This document shows positions 18,056 through 25,992 of a stretch of 64,000 nt of DNA, one piece after another. How positions within the stretch are numbered: the stretch's first letter is position 1; every line of letters begins with the position of its first letter. The DNA is taken from assembly GCF_947499295.1 (NCBI RefSeq), contig NZ_CANMNP010000005.1, forward strand, positions 186,001 to 250,000, read 5' to 3'. This stretch comes from an uncultured Roseibium sp. (GTDB taxonomy: Bacteria; Pseudomonadota; Alphaproteobacteria; Rhizobiales; Stappiaceae). The position numbers were made by a program, and so were the translations under genes. The notes under the pieces were generated by a model. The model was not told the origin of the DNA and made no database searches. It saw only the letters and a program-made list of their open reading frames with translations.

Positions 18056-18958
18056 TTAAACGGTTTTTGCCTGCTTGCCGCGCATAACTCTGCCGTCAAG
18101 CACGACGAGTCCGATCAGGAGCACGCCGAAGCCGCTGAGTTGAAGTACACTCAGGTTTTCACCCAGAATGAGCCAGCCAAAGAAGAGCGCGCTCGCCGGC
18201 ACGATCAGTGTTACCAGTGAAGCGTTTGTGGCACCTGCGTTTGCCAGCAACTGAAAATAGATCAGATAGGCGAAGGCGGTCGCCAGGATGCTGAGGGCCA
18301 ACACGTTGAGCCATGCGGTTATGCCAGGGTCGCCTATAGACCAGCCGGCGCTTGTCAGAACCGCAACCGGCAGCATCAGCACACTCGACCCGATCAGTTG
18401 TCCGGTCGCAGCAACCTGCGGCGGCACATCCTTGAAGCGTTTCGCAAATGTTGCGGCAAAGGCATAGGAAACTGCGGCTCCAAGACAGCAGAGCTGCGCC
18501 CAGAGAGGATCGGTGGCAAGACCTGTGAGGCTGCTCGACAGCATGATTGCCACTCCGACAACACCCAGCACGACGCCGGCAACGCGGTTTGCCTGAAGTG
18601 GTTCCTGTTTCACGATCAAGCTTGCAACGATTACGGTGAAGACCGGTGTTGTTGCATTTAGAATTGATGCCAGCCCCGCGCCAATTTCCGTTTGCCCCAG
18701 AAACAAGAGGGAAAACGGAACGGCGTTGTTGAGGAAGCCCATTACCAGAAACGGCACGGCATATCGCCATTCCAGGTGCTTGATCAGGCCTTGGTGCCAA
18801 AGAACGAGGAGTAGAACGGCGCAGGCAATCGAAACTCGGAAAAAGACCAGTGTGAATGGCGGAATTTCTGCAACTGCGACCTTGGCAAAAAGAAAGGAAC
18901 CGCCCCAAATAGCGCCGAGAATAAACAACAGGATCCAGTTTCGAAGCGACATTGACAT
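18056..18958 (-). CDS. EamA/DMT-family transporter
   Basis: 300 residues with about ten transmembrane segments in two EamA repeats: the first begins at LRNWILLFILGAIWGGSFLF, the second with AQLCCLGAAVSYAFAATFAK. The conserved AAxWGG-like start and the NAVPFSLLFLGQTEIGAGLA stretch place it in the drug/metabolite transporter superfamily. Substrates of this family are usually amino acids, metabolites or drugs and cannot be read from sequence. It is convergent with serA and divergent from the MFS gene at 19058, with a 100-base shared promoter region. Confidence 0.85.
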   Translation of the reverse strand: MSMSLRNWILLFILGAIWGGSFLFAKVAVAEIPPFTLVFFRVSIACAVLLLVLWHQGLIKHLEWRYAVPFLVMGFLNNAVPFSLLFLGQTEIGAGLASILNATTPVFTVIVASLIVKQEPLQANRVAGVVLGVVGVAIMLSSSLTGLATDPLWAQLCCLGAAVSYAFAATFAKRFKDVPPQVAATGQLIGSSVLMLPVAVLTSAGWSIGDPGITAWLNVLALSILATAFAYLIYFQLLANAGATNASLVTLIVPASALFFGWLILGENLSVLQLSGFGVLLIGLVVLDGRVMRGKQAKTV

Positions 18959-19057
18959 TTCTCGTTGATTTGGAGTGACGTCTCTCGCCTACCATGCCGT
19001 AAGACGTGCGGACACCCGAAATCCGATTTGTGGAATAGGAAGAAAAGAAAGCCGACA

Positions 19058-20347
19058 ATGACACAGAGTTCGACCGCTGGAGAGGCGAGGCCGCTCGCAG
19101 GGCGCATATCGCCACTGTTGATTGCCGCTGCCTGTCTTTTGGGAGCAAACGGACTGGCGATGACCATGATCGCGGTTCGGGCGCGTGTCGAAGGGGTTTC
19201 TGACGCCAGCATCGGTCTGCTCGGTTCTCTTTATTATGCAGGTTTGATCTGCGGGGTTCTTCTGGCACCGTTCCTGATCGCACGCGCAGGACATATTCGC
19301 GTGTTTGCGGCGCTGGCGGCCATCAGCGCGATTGCCATACTCGCGATTGCCTTTGCACCTGCGGGTTGGCCCTGGATGATCGCGCGCTTTGTCAGCGGTG
19401 CAGCATTTTGCGGCACGGCCATGGTTCTGGAAAGCTGGTTGAACTCCATTGCATCCAACGCTTCGAGGGGGCGCATCCTTTCCGTTTACAGGATTGTTGA
19501 TCTGGCTGCCGTCATGGGTGGCCAATTCATGCTGCCGATCTTTGGAGCAACAGGAAGCGATATCCTGATCGTCTTGGCGATGCTGTTCGCGTTTGCACTT
19601 GTTCCCGTTGCCCTGACGCGAGAAAGCAATCCGGCTGCACCGCCGGCAAAAATCGTCAACCCCTTAGCGCTATGGCGGGTGTCTCCGGTTGCGATGGTCG
19701 GAATATTCACGATTGGTCTGACGAATGGCGCATTTCGTATGGTCGGGCCGGTTTACGCCGAGTCGATTGGCCTTGGGCTCGAAACCGTTGCGATCTTTAT
19801 CGCTCTTTGGGTCTTTGCGGGTGCGTTGTTTCAGTATCCGGCGGGCTGGATGTCCGACAGGGTCGACCGCAGATGGGTTCTCATCGGCTTCACGATTGCA
19901 GCTGGCCTTGCCTGTCTCTTCATATCGGGAACATCCAGCCAAACCGATTTGTTTATGGGGGTTTTTCTTTTTGGCGGTTTTGCCCTGCCTCTTTATTCGC
20001 TTGCCGCTGCGCATGCGAACGATCACGCAAAACCCGGGCAGTTTGTCGACATTGCTGCAGGTCTGACATTGTCATTTGGCTGCGGTGCGGTGCTTGGACC
20101 GTTTATTGCCTCATTGTTGATGGGCATGTTCGGTCCCGCCGCATTCTTCGTCTATACGGCAACCCTTCATCTGGCTTTGGTGCTTTTCGTCATCTTTAGG
20201 ATGTTCAGCCGGCAAGCGATTCCCGCCAACGAGCGTGAACGTTTTGTCTGGCTGCTCAGGACATCTCCGATGATCTATCGTTTGGCTGGGGGAGACAGGG
20301 AGGAGACCTCCGACAAGCCTTCGCCGGATGCTTCCGGGCCTGCCTAA
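19058..20347 (+). CDS. Major facilitator superfamily transporter (YcaD-like)
   Basis: 429 residues with twelve predicted membrane segments. Features include ISPLLIAAACLLGANGLAMT at TM1, the RAGHIRVFAALAAISA loop between TM2 and TM3, and a second half starting VSPVAMVGIFTIGLTNGAFR with GWMSDRVDRRWVLIG as the repeated loop motif. It resembles the YcaD-type MFS carriers of unknown substrate. The open frame reaches back to 18965, but hydrophobic sequence begins soon after the ATG at 19058, which I take as the start. Divergent from the DMT transporter. Confidence 0.8.
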   Translation: MTQSSTAGEARPLAGRISPLLIAAACLLGANGLAMTMIAVRARVEGVSDASIGLLGSLYYAGLICGVLLAPFLIARAGHIRVFAALAAISAIAILAIAFAPAGWPWMIARFVSGAAFCGTAMVLESWLNSIASNASRGRILSVYRIVDLAAVMGGQFMLPIFGATGSDILIVLAMLFAFALVPVALTRESNPAAPPAKIVNPLALWRVSPVAMVGIFTIGLTNGAFRMVGPVYAESIGLGLETVAIFIALWVFAGALFQYPAGWMSDRVDRRWVLIGFTIAAGLACLFISGTSSQTDLFMGVFLFGGFALPLYSLAAAHANDHAKPGQFVDIAAGLTLSFGCGAVLGPFIASLLMGMFGPAAFFVYTATLHLALVLFVIFRMFSRQAIPANERERFVWLLRTSPMIYRLAGGDREETSDKPSPDASGPA

Positions 20348-20464
20348 TTGTCGCCCTGAAAGATCCTATATGCCAGGCAGCTGAAAACCACGCGGACCGT
20401 ATGATTTATTTCGGTTCGAAGACTCGCAAGAGCATGGAAACCTGTCTATAGTCCGCGCCGTTTG

Positions 20465-20484
20465 CCCCGGTCCGGTCGCCGGGG
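20465..20484 (+). promoter_or_regulatory. GC-rich hairpin upstream of purA
   Basis: CCCCGG (20465-20470) pairs with CCGGGG (20479-20484), followed by TTTGTC. It could be a weak terminator of the MFS gene or a purA leader hairpin; the sequence does not decide. Confidence 0.4.
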
Positions 20485-20571
20485 TTTGTCATGTTGGCAC
20501 ATACCGGCCCCTATTGCGCAGCGCAAGTCAGGCGGTTCCGTGCGAAGACGCTTCAGGAGAGCAGAAACTAA

Positions 20572-21864
20572 ATGGCGAATGTGGTTGTTGTCGGTTCGCA
20601 GTGGGGAGACGAAGGCAAAGGCAAGATTGTCGACTGGTTGTCGGAACAAGCCGATGTCATCGTAAGGTTCCAGGGCGGACACAACGCCGGGCATACGCTG
20701 GTTATCGACGGTGTCAGCTACAAGCTGTCTCTTCTGCCCTCCGGCGTGGCGCGCGAAGGCAAGTTGTCCGTCATTGGAAATGGCGTTGTTTTGGACCCGC
20801 ATGCGCTTGCCGAGGAAGTTGAGCGTCTGAGCGCACAGGGTGTTGTCGTTACGCCTCAAAGCCTGCGCGTTGCTGAAAACGTGACCCTCATTCTGTCTCT
20901 TCACCGGGAGCTCGACGCCCTGCGTGAAAACTCCAACACCGGAACGCGTATCGGCACCACCAAGCGTGGCATAGGTCCAGCTTATGAAGATAAAGTCGGG
21001 CGGCGCGCAATCCGGTTGATGGATCTGAAGAACCTGACGACGCTGCCGGCCAAGATCGATCGTCTTTTGACGCACCACAACGCGCTGCGGCGCGGCCTGG
21101 GGCAAGAAGAAATTTCTGCTCAGGCCATCTACGATGAGCTGGCGAGCGTTGCTGACAAAGTGCTGCCTTATATGGACAAGGTCTGGTATCTGTTGGACGA
21201 GCAGCGCCGCCAGGGCAAGCGCATTCTGTTTGAAGGTGCACAAGGAGCATTGCTCGACATTGATCACGGTACCTATCCGTTCGTCACGTCTTCCAATACC
21301 GTCGCCGGCCAGGCTGCAACAGGTTGCGGGCTCGGCCCGGGCTCCGTCGATTATGTGCTTGGGATCACCAAGGCTTATACGACGCGGGTCGGTGAAGGAC
21401 CGTTCCCGACCGAACAGGAAAATGAGGTAGGTGAGTTTCTTGGAACACGTGGCCATGAATTTGGAACCGTAACGGGACGCCGCCGCCGTTGCGGCTGGTT
21501 CGATGCGGTTCTCGTACGCCAGACGGTTTGTACATCAGGCATCAATGGTATTGCATTGACGAAACTCGATGTTCTTGACGGCCTGGATGAAATCAAGATC
21601 TGCATTGGCTACGAGCTTGACGGCGAACGGATTGACTACTTGCCTGCTTCGCAGGGTGCTCAGGAGCGCGTCATTCCGATCTACGAATCACTGCCGGGAT
21701 GGAAAGAATCTACGGAAGGGGCTCGCAGCTGGGCGGATTTGCCAGCGCAGGCCGTTAAATATGTACGTCATGTGGAGGAGTTGATTGGCGCTCCTGTGGC
21801 GCTTCTTTCCACCAGCCCTGAGCGGGATGACACAATTCTTGTGCAGAATCCTTTCCAGGATTGA
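20572..21864 (+). CDS. purA: Adenylosuccinate synthetase PurA
   Basis: First committed step of AMP synthesis, joining IMP and aspartate with GTP. The 430 residues show the P-loop-like [16 protein letters not shown], the IMP-site [10 protein letters not shown], the [18 protein letters not shown] loop and the C-terminal GTP-binding [17 protein letters not shown] precedes the ATG. Length is normal. It stands alone between two gaps. Confidence 0.97.
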   Translation: MANVVVVGSQWGDEGKGKIVDWLSEQADVIVRFQGGHNAGHTLVIDGVSYKLSLLPSGVAREGKLSVIGNGVVLDPHALAEEVERLSAQGVVVTPQSLRVAENVTLILSLHRELDALRENSNTGTRIGTTKRGIGPAYEDKVGRRAIRLMDLKNLTTLPAKIDRLLTHHNALRRGLGQEEISAQAIYDELASVADKVLPYMDKVWYLLDEQRRQGKRILFEGAQGALLDIDHGTYPFVTSSNTVAGQAATGCGLGPGSVDYVLGITKAYTTRVGEGPFPTEQENEVGEFLGTRGHEFGTVTGRRRRCGWFDAVLVRQTVCTSGINGIALTKLDVLDGLDEIKICIGYELDGERIDYLPASQGAQERVIPIYESLPGWKESTEGARSWADLPAQAVKYVRHVEELIGAPVALLSTSPERDDTILVQNPFQD

Positions 21865-21944
21865 GATCTGTGTCTGGAAAAACACATTATTGAACGAGAT
21901 AGTGGCGTACTGCGAATCAGAACAAACAGTGCGTCCCGTCAAGG

Positions 21945-21960
21945 GACAGGCTAGCCTGTC
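21945..21960 (+). repeat. Perfect 16-bp palindrome between purA and the unknown gene at 22122
   Basis: GACAGGCTAGCCTGTC is an uninterrupted palindrome 160 bases before the next gene. It could be a protein operator or a cruciform-type site. The rest of 21865-22121 holds no gene that I can support. Confidence 0.5.
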
Positions 21961-22121
21961 TCTTGAACTTAGACAGTGGTAGAAAAGGTATTGTAGGCAA
22001 CTCGGTTGAAGCTTAGCGTGCGAAGATTGTCTCTTGGCTTCAAAAACTTGCTATAAGCCTGAGAAAGATCCGATATTCAGGCCCGCAGACGAGTCCCTGC
22101 AGTCGGCCGGTAGGCAGGAAG

Positions 22122-23894
22122 ATGGCTGATTACTATTCGATATTGAAGAAAACGATCGCGTCTTTGCCCGAGAACAACGGTGCTGCTCGCAGAAGCGTCT
22201 ACAGCCGTGCCCGCAATGCCATCGTCAATCAGTTGAAAGCGTACGAACCGCCTCTCGCGCCGTCCGAGATCACGGCTGAGCAACTTCGTCTTGAAGAGGC
22301 CATTCGCAAGGTTGAAGCCGAAGCGGCACGCGAAAGTCTTGGTCTCAGTCCAACGGGTGCTGCAGGCGGCGGGCAGGTGCCAAAGGCACAGGTGGCTGCA
22401 CCGGAACCGGTAGCAGAGACCCCGGTCCCGACACCTGAGGAACCTCCGAGAGTTGAGCCGGAAGCGCCTGCTCCCCAAGCGGAAGATACGCCTTCGCCGC
22501 TGAAAGATACCCTGGTGGAAGCTGAAGGTCTTGGCGTGGCCACAAGCCAGGCCGTGCAGCAGGCGAAGGAAGCCGTTGATCCGGCTGCCGCCGAGCAGGC
22601 TGCATCTCAGGTGGCTGCTGAACGCAAAGAACCGGCATTTGATGCTCCCGCGCCCCAAACGGCTGCCACGGAACCTGTCGCTGCTGAGCAAACTGGCGAA
22701 CCGGAATTGGCGGCGGACGCAGGGCTATATGCCGACGAACCTGCACAGGCTGCAAAGGAAGAACCTGCCAAGAAGGCCAAGCGCTCACGCAAGGATCGCC
22801 CGAAAGCCTCCGACGCTTTGCGTGGCGACGGCTCAGGAAAGCGGTGGTTGCCGATAGCGATAGCGGCTGTCCTGGCACTGGCTGTTGTCGGTGCAGGAGC
22901 TTATTTCCTGCTCCCAATCGGCGAACAGGGCTCAGAAGACCGTGTCGCAAGCCAAACTGAAAGCAACTCAAGCGCCGCTGTTGTGCAGCCAAGCACGGAT
23001 ACTCAGGTTCAGACAAGCGAAGTTCCTGCGGACGATAGCGATTCCTCAAAAATCTCAGACAGGTTGCTGGATGGCGGAGAAGGTGTCAGTGATGGAGACG
23101 TTGTGGCTCCGGACGCCAGAACCGTCACGACCACAACAATCACGCCGCAGGCTGACGAACCGGCACCAGCGCCTTCGCAGCCGTCGATTGTGACCAGCAT
23201 TGAAAGTGAACCGGCTCCGACACCACCGGCAGACGATGCTGCTCCGGTTCCCGGTATCGATGCGGCACCACCAGCCCCGGCTGACGATAATCTTGTGGCT
23301 GTTGCGCCGGAGGCACCGTCAAATTCTGAAACACGTGCGAGTCAGGACGATGGTATACAGCGCTCCATCCTCTACGAAGAAGGTGAAGACACCGGTGGCT
23401 CCGGAACAGCTGCACAGGGAGCAGTTGTCTGGAACATCGAAGAGGAAACCAATCTCGATGGCAGGTCGCAAGCCGTATTGAGCGCTGAAATCGAAATTCC
23501 CGAACGTGATGTCAAGGTTGATATTCGCATCAAGCCAAATGACGACACCTCGCTTCCGGCAAGTCATCTTGTTGAAATCAAATACGAATTTCCCGAAAAC
23601 TTTGCTGCCGGTGATGTTGTCAACGTCCCAGGCTTGGTGATGAAGCCGACTGAAGAAGCCCGCGGCGATGCGCTGATTGGCGCGTCGGTGAAAGTATCCC
23701 CTGGTTTCTTCTGGATTGCTCTTTCGAGCCTGCCCAATGAGCAGCAACGCAACATGGCTCTTCTCAGGGAGAGGGGCTGGATCGATATTCCGATGCTGTA
23801 TGAAAACGGCAAGCGCGGTATCCTGACACTCGAAAAAGGTGCGGCTGGCGAAGACGCTGTCGAAAAGGCAATTTCTTCCTGGCAAGCTGGCTAA
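22122..23894 (+). CDS. Membrane-anchored protein of unknown function with long disordered linkers
   Basis: I do not recognise a characterised family. The 590 residues divide into: an N-terminal cytoplasmic segment (ADYYSILKKTIASLPENN to about residue 70, ending EEAIRKVEAEAARE) that resembles a short module I recall from other Rhizobiales proteins; a Pro/Ala/Glu-rich linker; one membrane segment near 247-266 (WLPIAIAAVLALAVVGAG); a second Asp/Pro/Ser-rich linker outside; and a folded C-terminal domain of about 150 residues (GAVVWNIEEETNLDGRSQAV to EKAISSW) with alternating strands. The RBS region is unremarkable. It stands alone, with a palindrome upstream and the TPP riboswitch downstream. 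Confidence 0.75.
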   Translation: MADYYSILKKTIASLPENNGAARRSVYSRARNAIVNQLKAYEPPLAPSEITAEQLRLEEAIRKVEAEAARESLGLSPTGAAGGGQVPKAQVAAPEPVAETPVPTPEEPPRVEPEAPAPQAEDTPSPLKDTLVEAEGLGVATSQAVQQAKEAVDPAAAEQAASQVAAERKEPAFDAPAPQTAATEPVAAEQTGEPELAADAGLYADEPAQAAKEEPAKKAKRSRKDRPKASDALRGDGSGKRWLPIAIAAVLALAVVGAGAYFLLPIGEQGSEDRVASQTESNSSAAVVQPSTDTQVQTSEVPADDSDSSKISDRLLDGGEGVSDGDVVAPDARTVTTTTITPQADEPAPAPSQPSIVTSIESEPAPTPPADDAAPVPGIDAAPPAPADDNLVAVAPEAPSNSETRASQDDGIQRSILYEEGEDTGGSGTAAQGAVVWNIEEETNLDGRSQAVLSAEIEIPERDVKVDIRIKPNDDTSLPASHLVEIKYEFPENFAAGDVVNVPGLVMKPTEEARGDALIGASVKVSPGFFWIALSSLPNEQQRNMALLRERGWIDIPMLYENGKRGILTLEKGAAGEDAVEKAISSWQAG

Positions 23895-23967
23895 CGGCCA
23901 CGGCTTTTCCGAAAAATCAAAAACTGATCGTCCAATGTCTTGCCTTTTTCCAAAAGGTTAGGCATGG

Positions 23968-24065
23968 TCCGTCTCGGTCCGAGGGGTGTTCCGTATCGCG
24001 GAACTGAGATGGCAAGTTGCCGAACCCTTAGAACCTGATCCGGGTCATGCCGGCGAAGGGACGGA
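23968..24065 (+). promoter_or_regulatory. TPP riboswitch aptamer (THI element)
   Basis: All conserved THI-box blocks are present: GAGGGGTG (23981), P3 stem TTCCG/CGGAA (23989-23993/23999-24003), CTGAGATGGC, ACCCTTAGAACCTGATC, P4 stem CCGG/CCGG (24040-24043/24050-24053) and GCGAAGGGA. The closing P1 helix is TCCGTC (23968-23973) with GACGGA (24060-24065). It senses thiamine pyrophosphate and controls the transporter genes downstream. Confidence 0.95.
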
Positions 24066-24079
24066 ATCCTTAGCCAAAT

Positions 24080-24126
24080 CCCGGATCTCCAGTGTCAGTG
24101 TCGGTTTGTCCGACGACGGGAGATCC
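24080..24126 (+). promoter_or_regulatory. Expression platform of the TPP riboswitch (RBS sequestor and anti-sequestor)
   Basis: GGATCTCC (24083-24090) pairs perfectly with GGAGATCC (24119-24126), burying the GGGAGA ribosome site of the ORF at 24128; an inner GTCGG/CCGAC stem caps it. The overlapping CCCGGATC (24080-24087) pairs perfectly with GATCCGGG (24037-24044) inside the aptamer. The two helices exclude each other, so ligand binding at the aptamer should free the sequestor and block translation. Confidence 0.8.
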
Positions 24127-24127
24127 T

Positions 24128-24229
24128 ATGTCTATTTGCTTGAAAAAGCAGAGGTTTGATTATTTTTACAAGCCTCTGAATCATGAGCCGGCACCAGAGC
24201 CGTTGAACCGCCTCTTGGAGGCGGCATGA
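24128..24229 (+). CDS. Small ORF of 33 codons coupled to the thiamine-precursor permease
   Basis: An ORF starting MSICLKKQRFDYFY and ending NRLLEAA, with ribosome site GGGAGA four bases before its ATG. That RBS is the one masked by the riboswitch sequestor. Its stop TGA overlaps the permease start as ATGA, and GGAGG lies near its end at a proper distance to restart translation. I see no homology to a known protein. It may be a leader peptide that relays riboswitch control to the permease by coupling, or a remnant of an older first gene. Existence as a translated product is inferred. Confidence 0.5.
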   Translation: MSICLKKQRFDYFYKPLNHEPAPEPLNRLLEAA

Positions 24230-24981
24230 GTGCATTCCTGTCAGTTTGCGGTAAGTTTCTTGTGGGCGTCCTGGTCATATTTGGCATTTGGACTTTGTTG
24301 GTTGTGCTGTTTGAGCCGCCGTCTTTCATGCTTCCCGGACCGCTTGAGGTGCTGCAGTCGTTTCCAGCAAACGCACCCTTTTTGTTGCACCATGCCGGTA
24401 TCACCGCGCTTGAAACGGTGATCGGTTTTGTACTCGGCGTGAGTTGCGGGACAGCGCTTGCTGTTTGGATCTGGCTTTATCCGTTGGCGGGACGGGTCGT
24501 CATGCCAACCATCCTGGTGACACAGGCCCTGCCGGTCTTTGCCATTGCACCGGTTCTTGTTCTCTGGCTTGGATTTGGTATGTCGTCGAAGATCGTCATG
24601 GCCATCCTGGTGATTTTCTTTGCGGTCACTTCAACGGTTTATGACGGTCTGAGGCGGCTCGATTCCGGGCTTGTTGACCTTGCGCGCCTTTATAGAGTTC
24701 CGCGCTTTCGCGAACTTTACGTATTTCGCCTGCCGGCAGCATTGCCTGCTTTCGTATCGGGTATTCGTGTGGCCGCCGTTTTTGCACCGATTGGCGCTGT
24801 TGTTGGCGAATGGGCGGGCGCCAAAGGCGGCCTTGCCTTCATCATGCTTCAGGCGAATGCCCGCGGGAATGCCGATCTTCTGTTTTCCGCCGTCATCCTG
24901 CTCGCCCTCATGGTGCTCGCTCTGCGCTATGCAGTCGAGCATCTCAGCAGACTTCTTGTTCCATGGCAGGTCGAAGACTGA
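24226..24981 (+). CDS. thiX: ABC transporter permease for thiamine precursor (ThiX-like)
   Basis: 251 residues, binding-protein-dependent permease of the nitrate/sulfonate/HMP type, about six membrane segments: VCGKFLVGVLVIFGIWTLLV at the start, then EPPSFMLPGPLEVLQSF typical of this family, and the ATPase-contact EAA-like loop DLARLYRVPRFRELYVFRLP followed by ALPAFVSGIRVAAVFAPIGA. The TPP riboswitch and the adjacent HMP-type binding protein assign it to uptake of a thiamine pyrimidine precursor. Translation probably depends on the small upstream ORF. No ATPase gene follows. Confidence 0.85.
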   Translation: MSAFLSVCGKFLVGVLVIFGIWTLLVVLFEPPSFMLPGPLEVLQSFPANAPFLLHHAGITALETVIGFVLGVSCGTALAVWIWLYPLAGRVVMPTILVTQALPVFAIAPVLVLWLGFGMSSKIVMAILVIFFAVTSTVYDGLRRLDSGLVDLARLYRVPRFRELYVFRLPAALPAFVSGIRVAAVFAPIGAVVGEWAGAKGGLAFIMLQANARGNADLLFSAVILLALMVLALRYAVEHLSRLLVPWQVED

Positions 24982-25003
24982 CTGCCACAATCTGGAGGAT
25001 TGA

Positions 25004-25945
25004 ATGAAAAAAACACTCATGTCTTTGACTGTCGCTGCCGCCATGCTTTCAGCGGTGCCCGCGCAAGCCGCCGACAAGCTAACGGTGCTGCTGGACTGGT
25101 TTACCAATCCGGACCATGCACCGGTTATCACCGCTCAGACCAAGGGGTTTTTTGAAGCGGAAGGGTTGGAAGTTGAATTGATCGAACCTGCAGACCCTGC
25201 AATGCCGCCCAAGCTTGTGGCCGCAGGCCAGGGCGACATAGCAATTTCCTATCAGCCGACATTGCACGCGCATGTCGAAGAGGGTTTGCCGGTCGCTTGG
25301 ATTGGTACCCTGGTCGAAACGCCTCTGAATTCCCTGATTGTTCTCAAAGATGGACCGATCAAGGAAATTGCAGACCTCAAAGGCAAGACGATCGGCTTTT
25401 CGGTGTCCGGGTTTGAAGATGCCATGCTTGGACAAATGCTGCGTTCGGTAGGACTCAGCGTCGACGATGTTGAGCTTATCAACGTGAATTTCGCGCTGTC
25501 ACCTGCTTTGATGTCGGGACAGGTCGACGCCGTGATCGGCGCTTATCGCAATTTTGAGCTCACACAGATCGAGATTGAAGGCAAGGAAGGCAAAGCCTTT
25601 TTTCCCGAGGAGAATGGCGTTCCGGTTTTCGACGAGCTGATCTATGTCGTGAACAAGGATCAGGTTGAAGACCCGCGCTATGAGAAGTTTCTCGCGGCAG
25701 TCGAGGCTGCGACGGTCTATCTGACCAATCATCCTGACGAAGCCTGGAATGCCTTTATTGAGGCATATCCTCATTTGAATGATGAGCTTAACAAGCGCGC
25801 TTGGGCGGACACATTGCCAAGGTTTGCAAAGCGCCCGGCAGCCCTTGATGAGGGTCGCTATCAGCGCTTTGCAGAGTTCATGGCGGAAGCCGGACTGATC
25901 AGTAAGGTCGTTCCGGTGGAGACATACGCGGTCGAAATTCGCTAG
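25004..25945 (+). CDS. thiY: HMP/thiamine-precursor substrate-binding protein (ThiY-like, NMT1 family)
   Basis: Periplasmic binding protein of 313 residues. Signal peptide MKKTLMSLTVAAAMLSAV with cleavage after AQA. The mature start KLTVLLDWFTNPDHAPVI is characteristic of NMT1/THI5-like pyrimidine-binding proteins; LVAAGQGDIAISYQPTLHAH and DLKGKTIGFSVSGFED are further family stretches. It delivers the formyl-aminopyrimidine or hydroxymethylpyrimidine type ligand to the permease 22 bases upstream. Ligand choice is inferred from family and riboswitch. Confidence 0.88.
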   Translation: MKKTLMSLTVAAAMLSAVPAQAADKLTVLLDWFTNPDHAPVITAQTKGFFEAEGLEVELIEPADPAMPPKLVAAGQGDIAISYQPTLHAHVEEGLPVAWIGTLVETPLNSLIVLKDGPIKEIADLKGKTIGFSVSGFEDAMLGQMLRSVGLSVDDVELINVNFALSPALMSGQVDAVIGAYRNFELTQIEIEGKEGKAFFPEENGVPVFDELIYVVNKDQVEDPRYEKFLAAVEAATVYLTNHPDEAWNAFIEAYPHLNDELNKRAWADTLPRFAKRPAALDEGRYQRFAEFMAEAGLISKVVPVETYAVEIR

Positions 25946-25957
25946 GAGTCTCGGCGA

Positions 25958-25992
25958 GCCGGCAGCGCTGTCTATTGCGCGGCGCTGCTGGC
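25958..25992. terminator. Hairpin between convergent thiY and cyclase genes
   Basis: GCCGGCAGCGC (25958-25968) pairs with GCGCTGCTGGC (25982-25992) with one G-T pair. TTTT follows on the + strand. It overlaps the last codons of the cyclase gene and may terminate thiXY transcripts. Confidence 0.5.

Noticed and set aside
18159-19283. Long minus-strand frame overlapping the DMT transporter
   Set aside because: The protein is hydrophilic and motif-free, whereas the other frame (18056-18958) encodes a clear EamA transporter.
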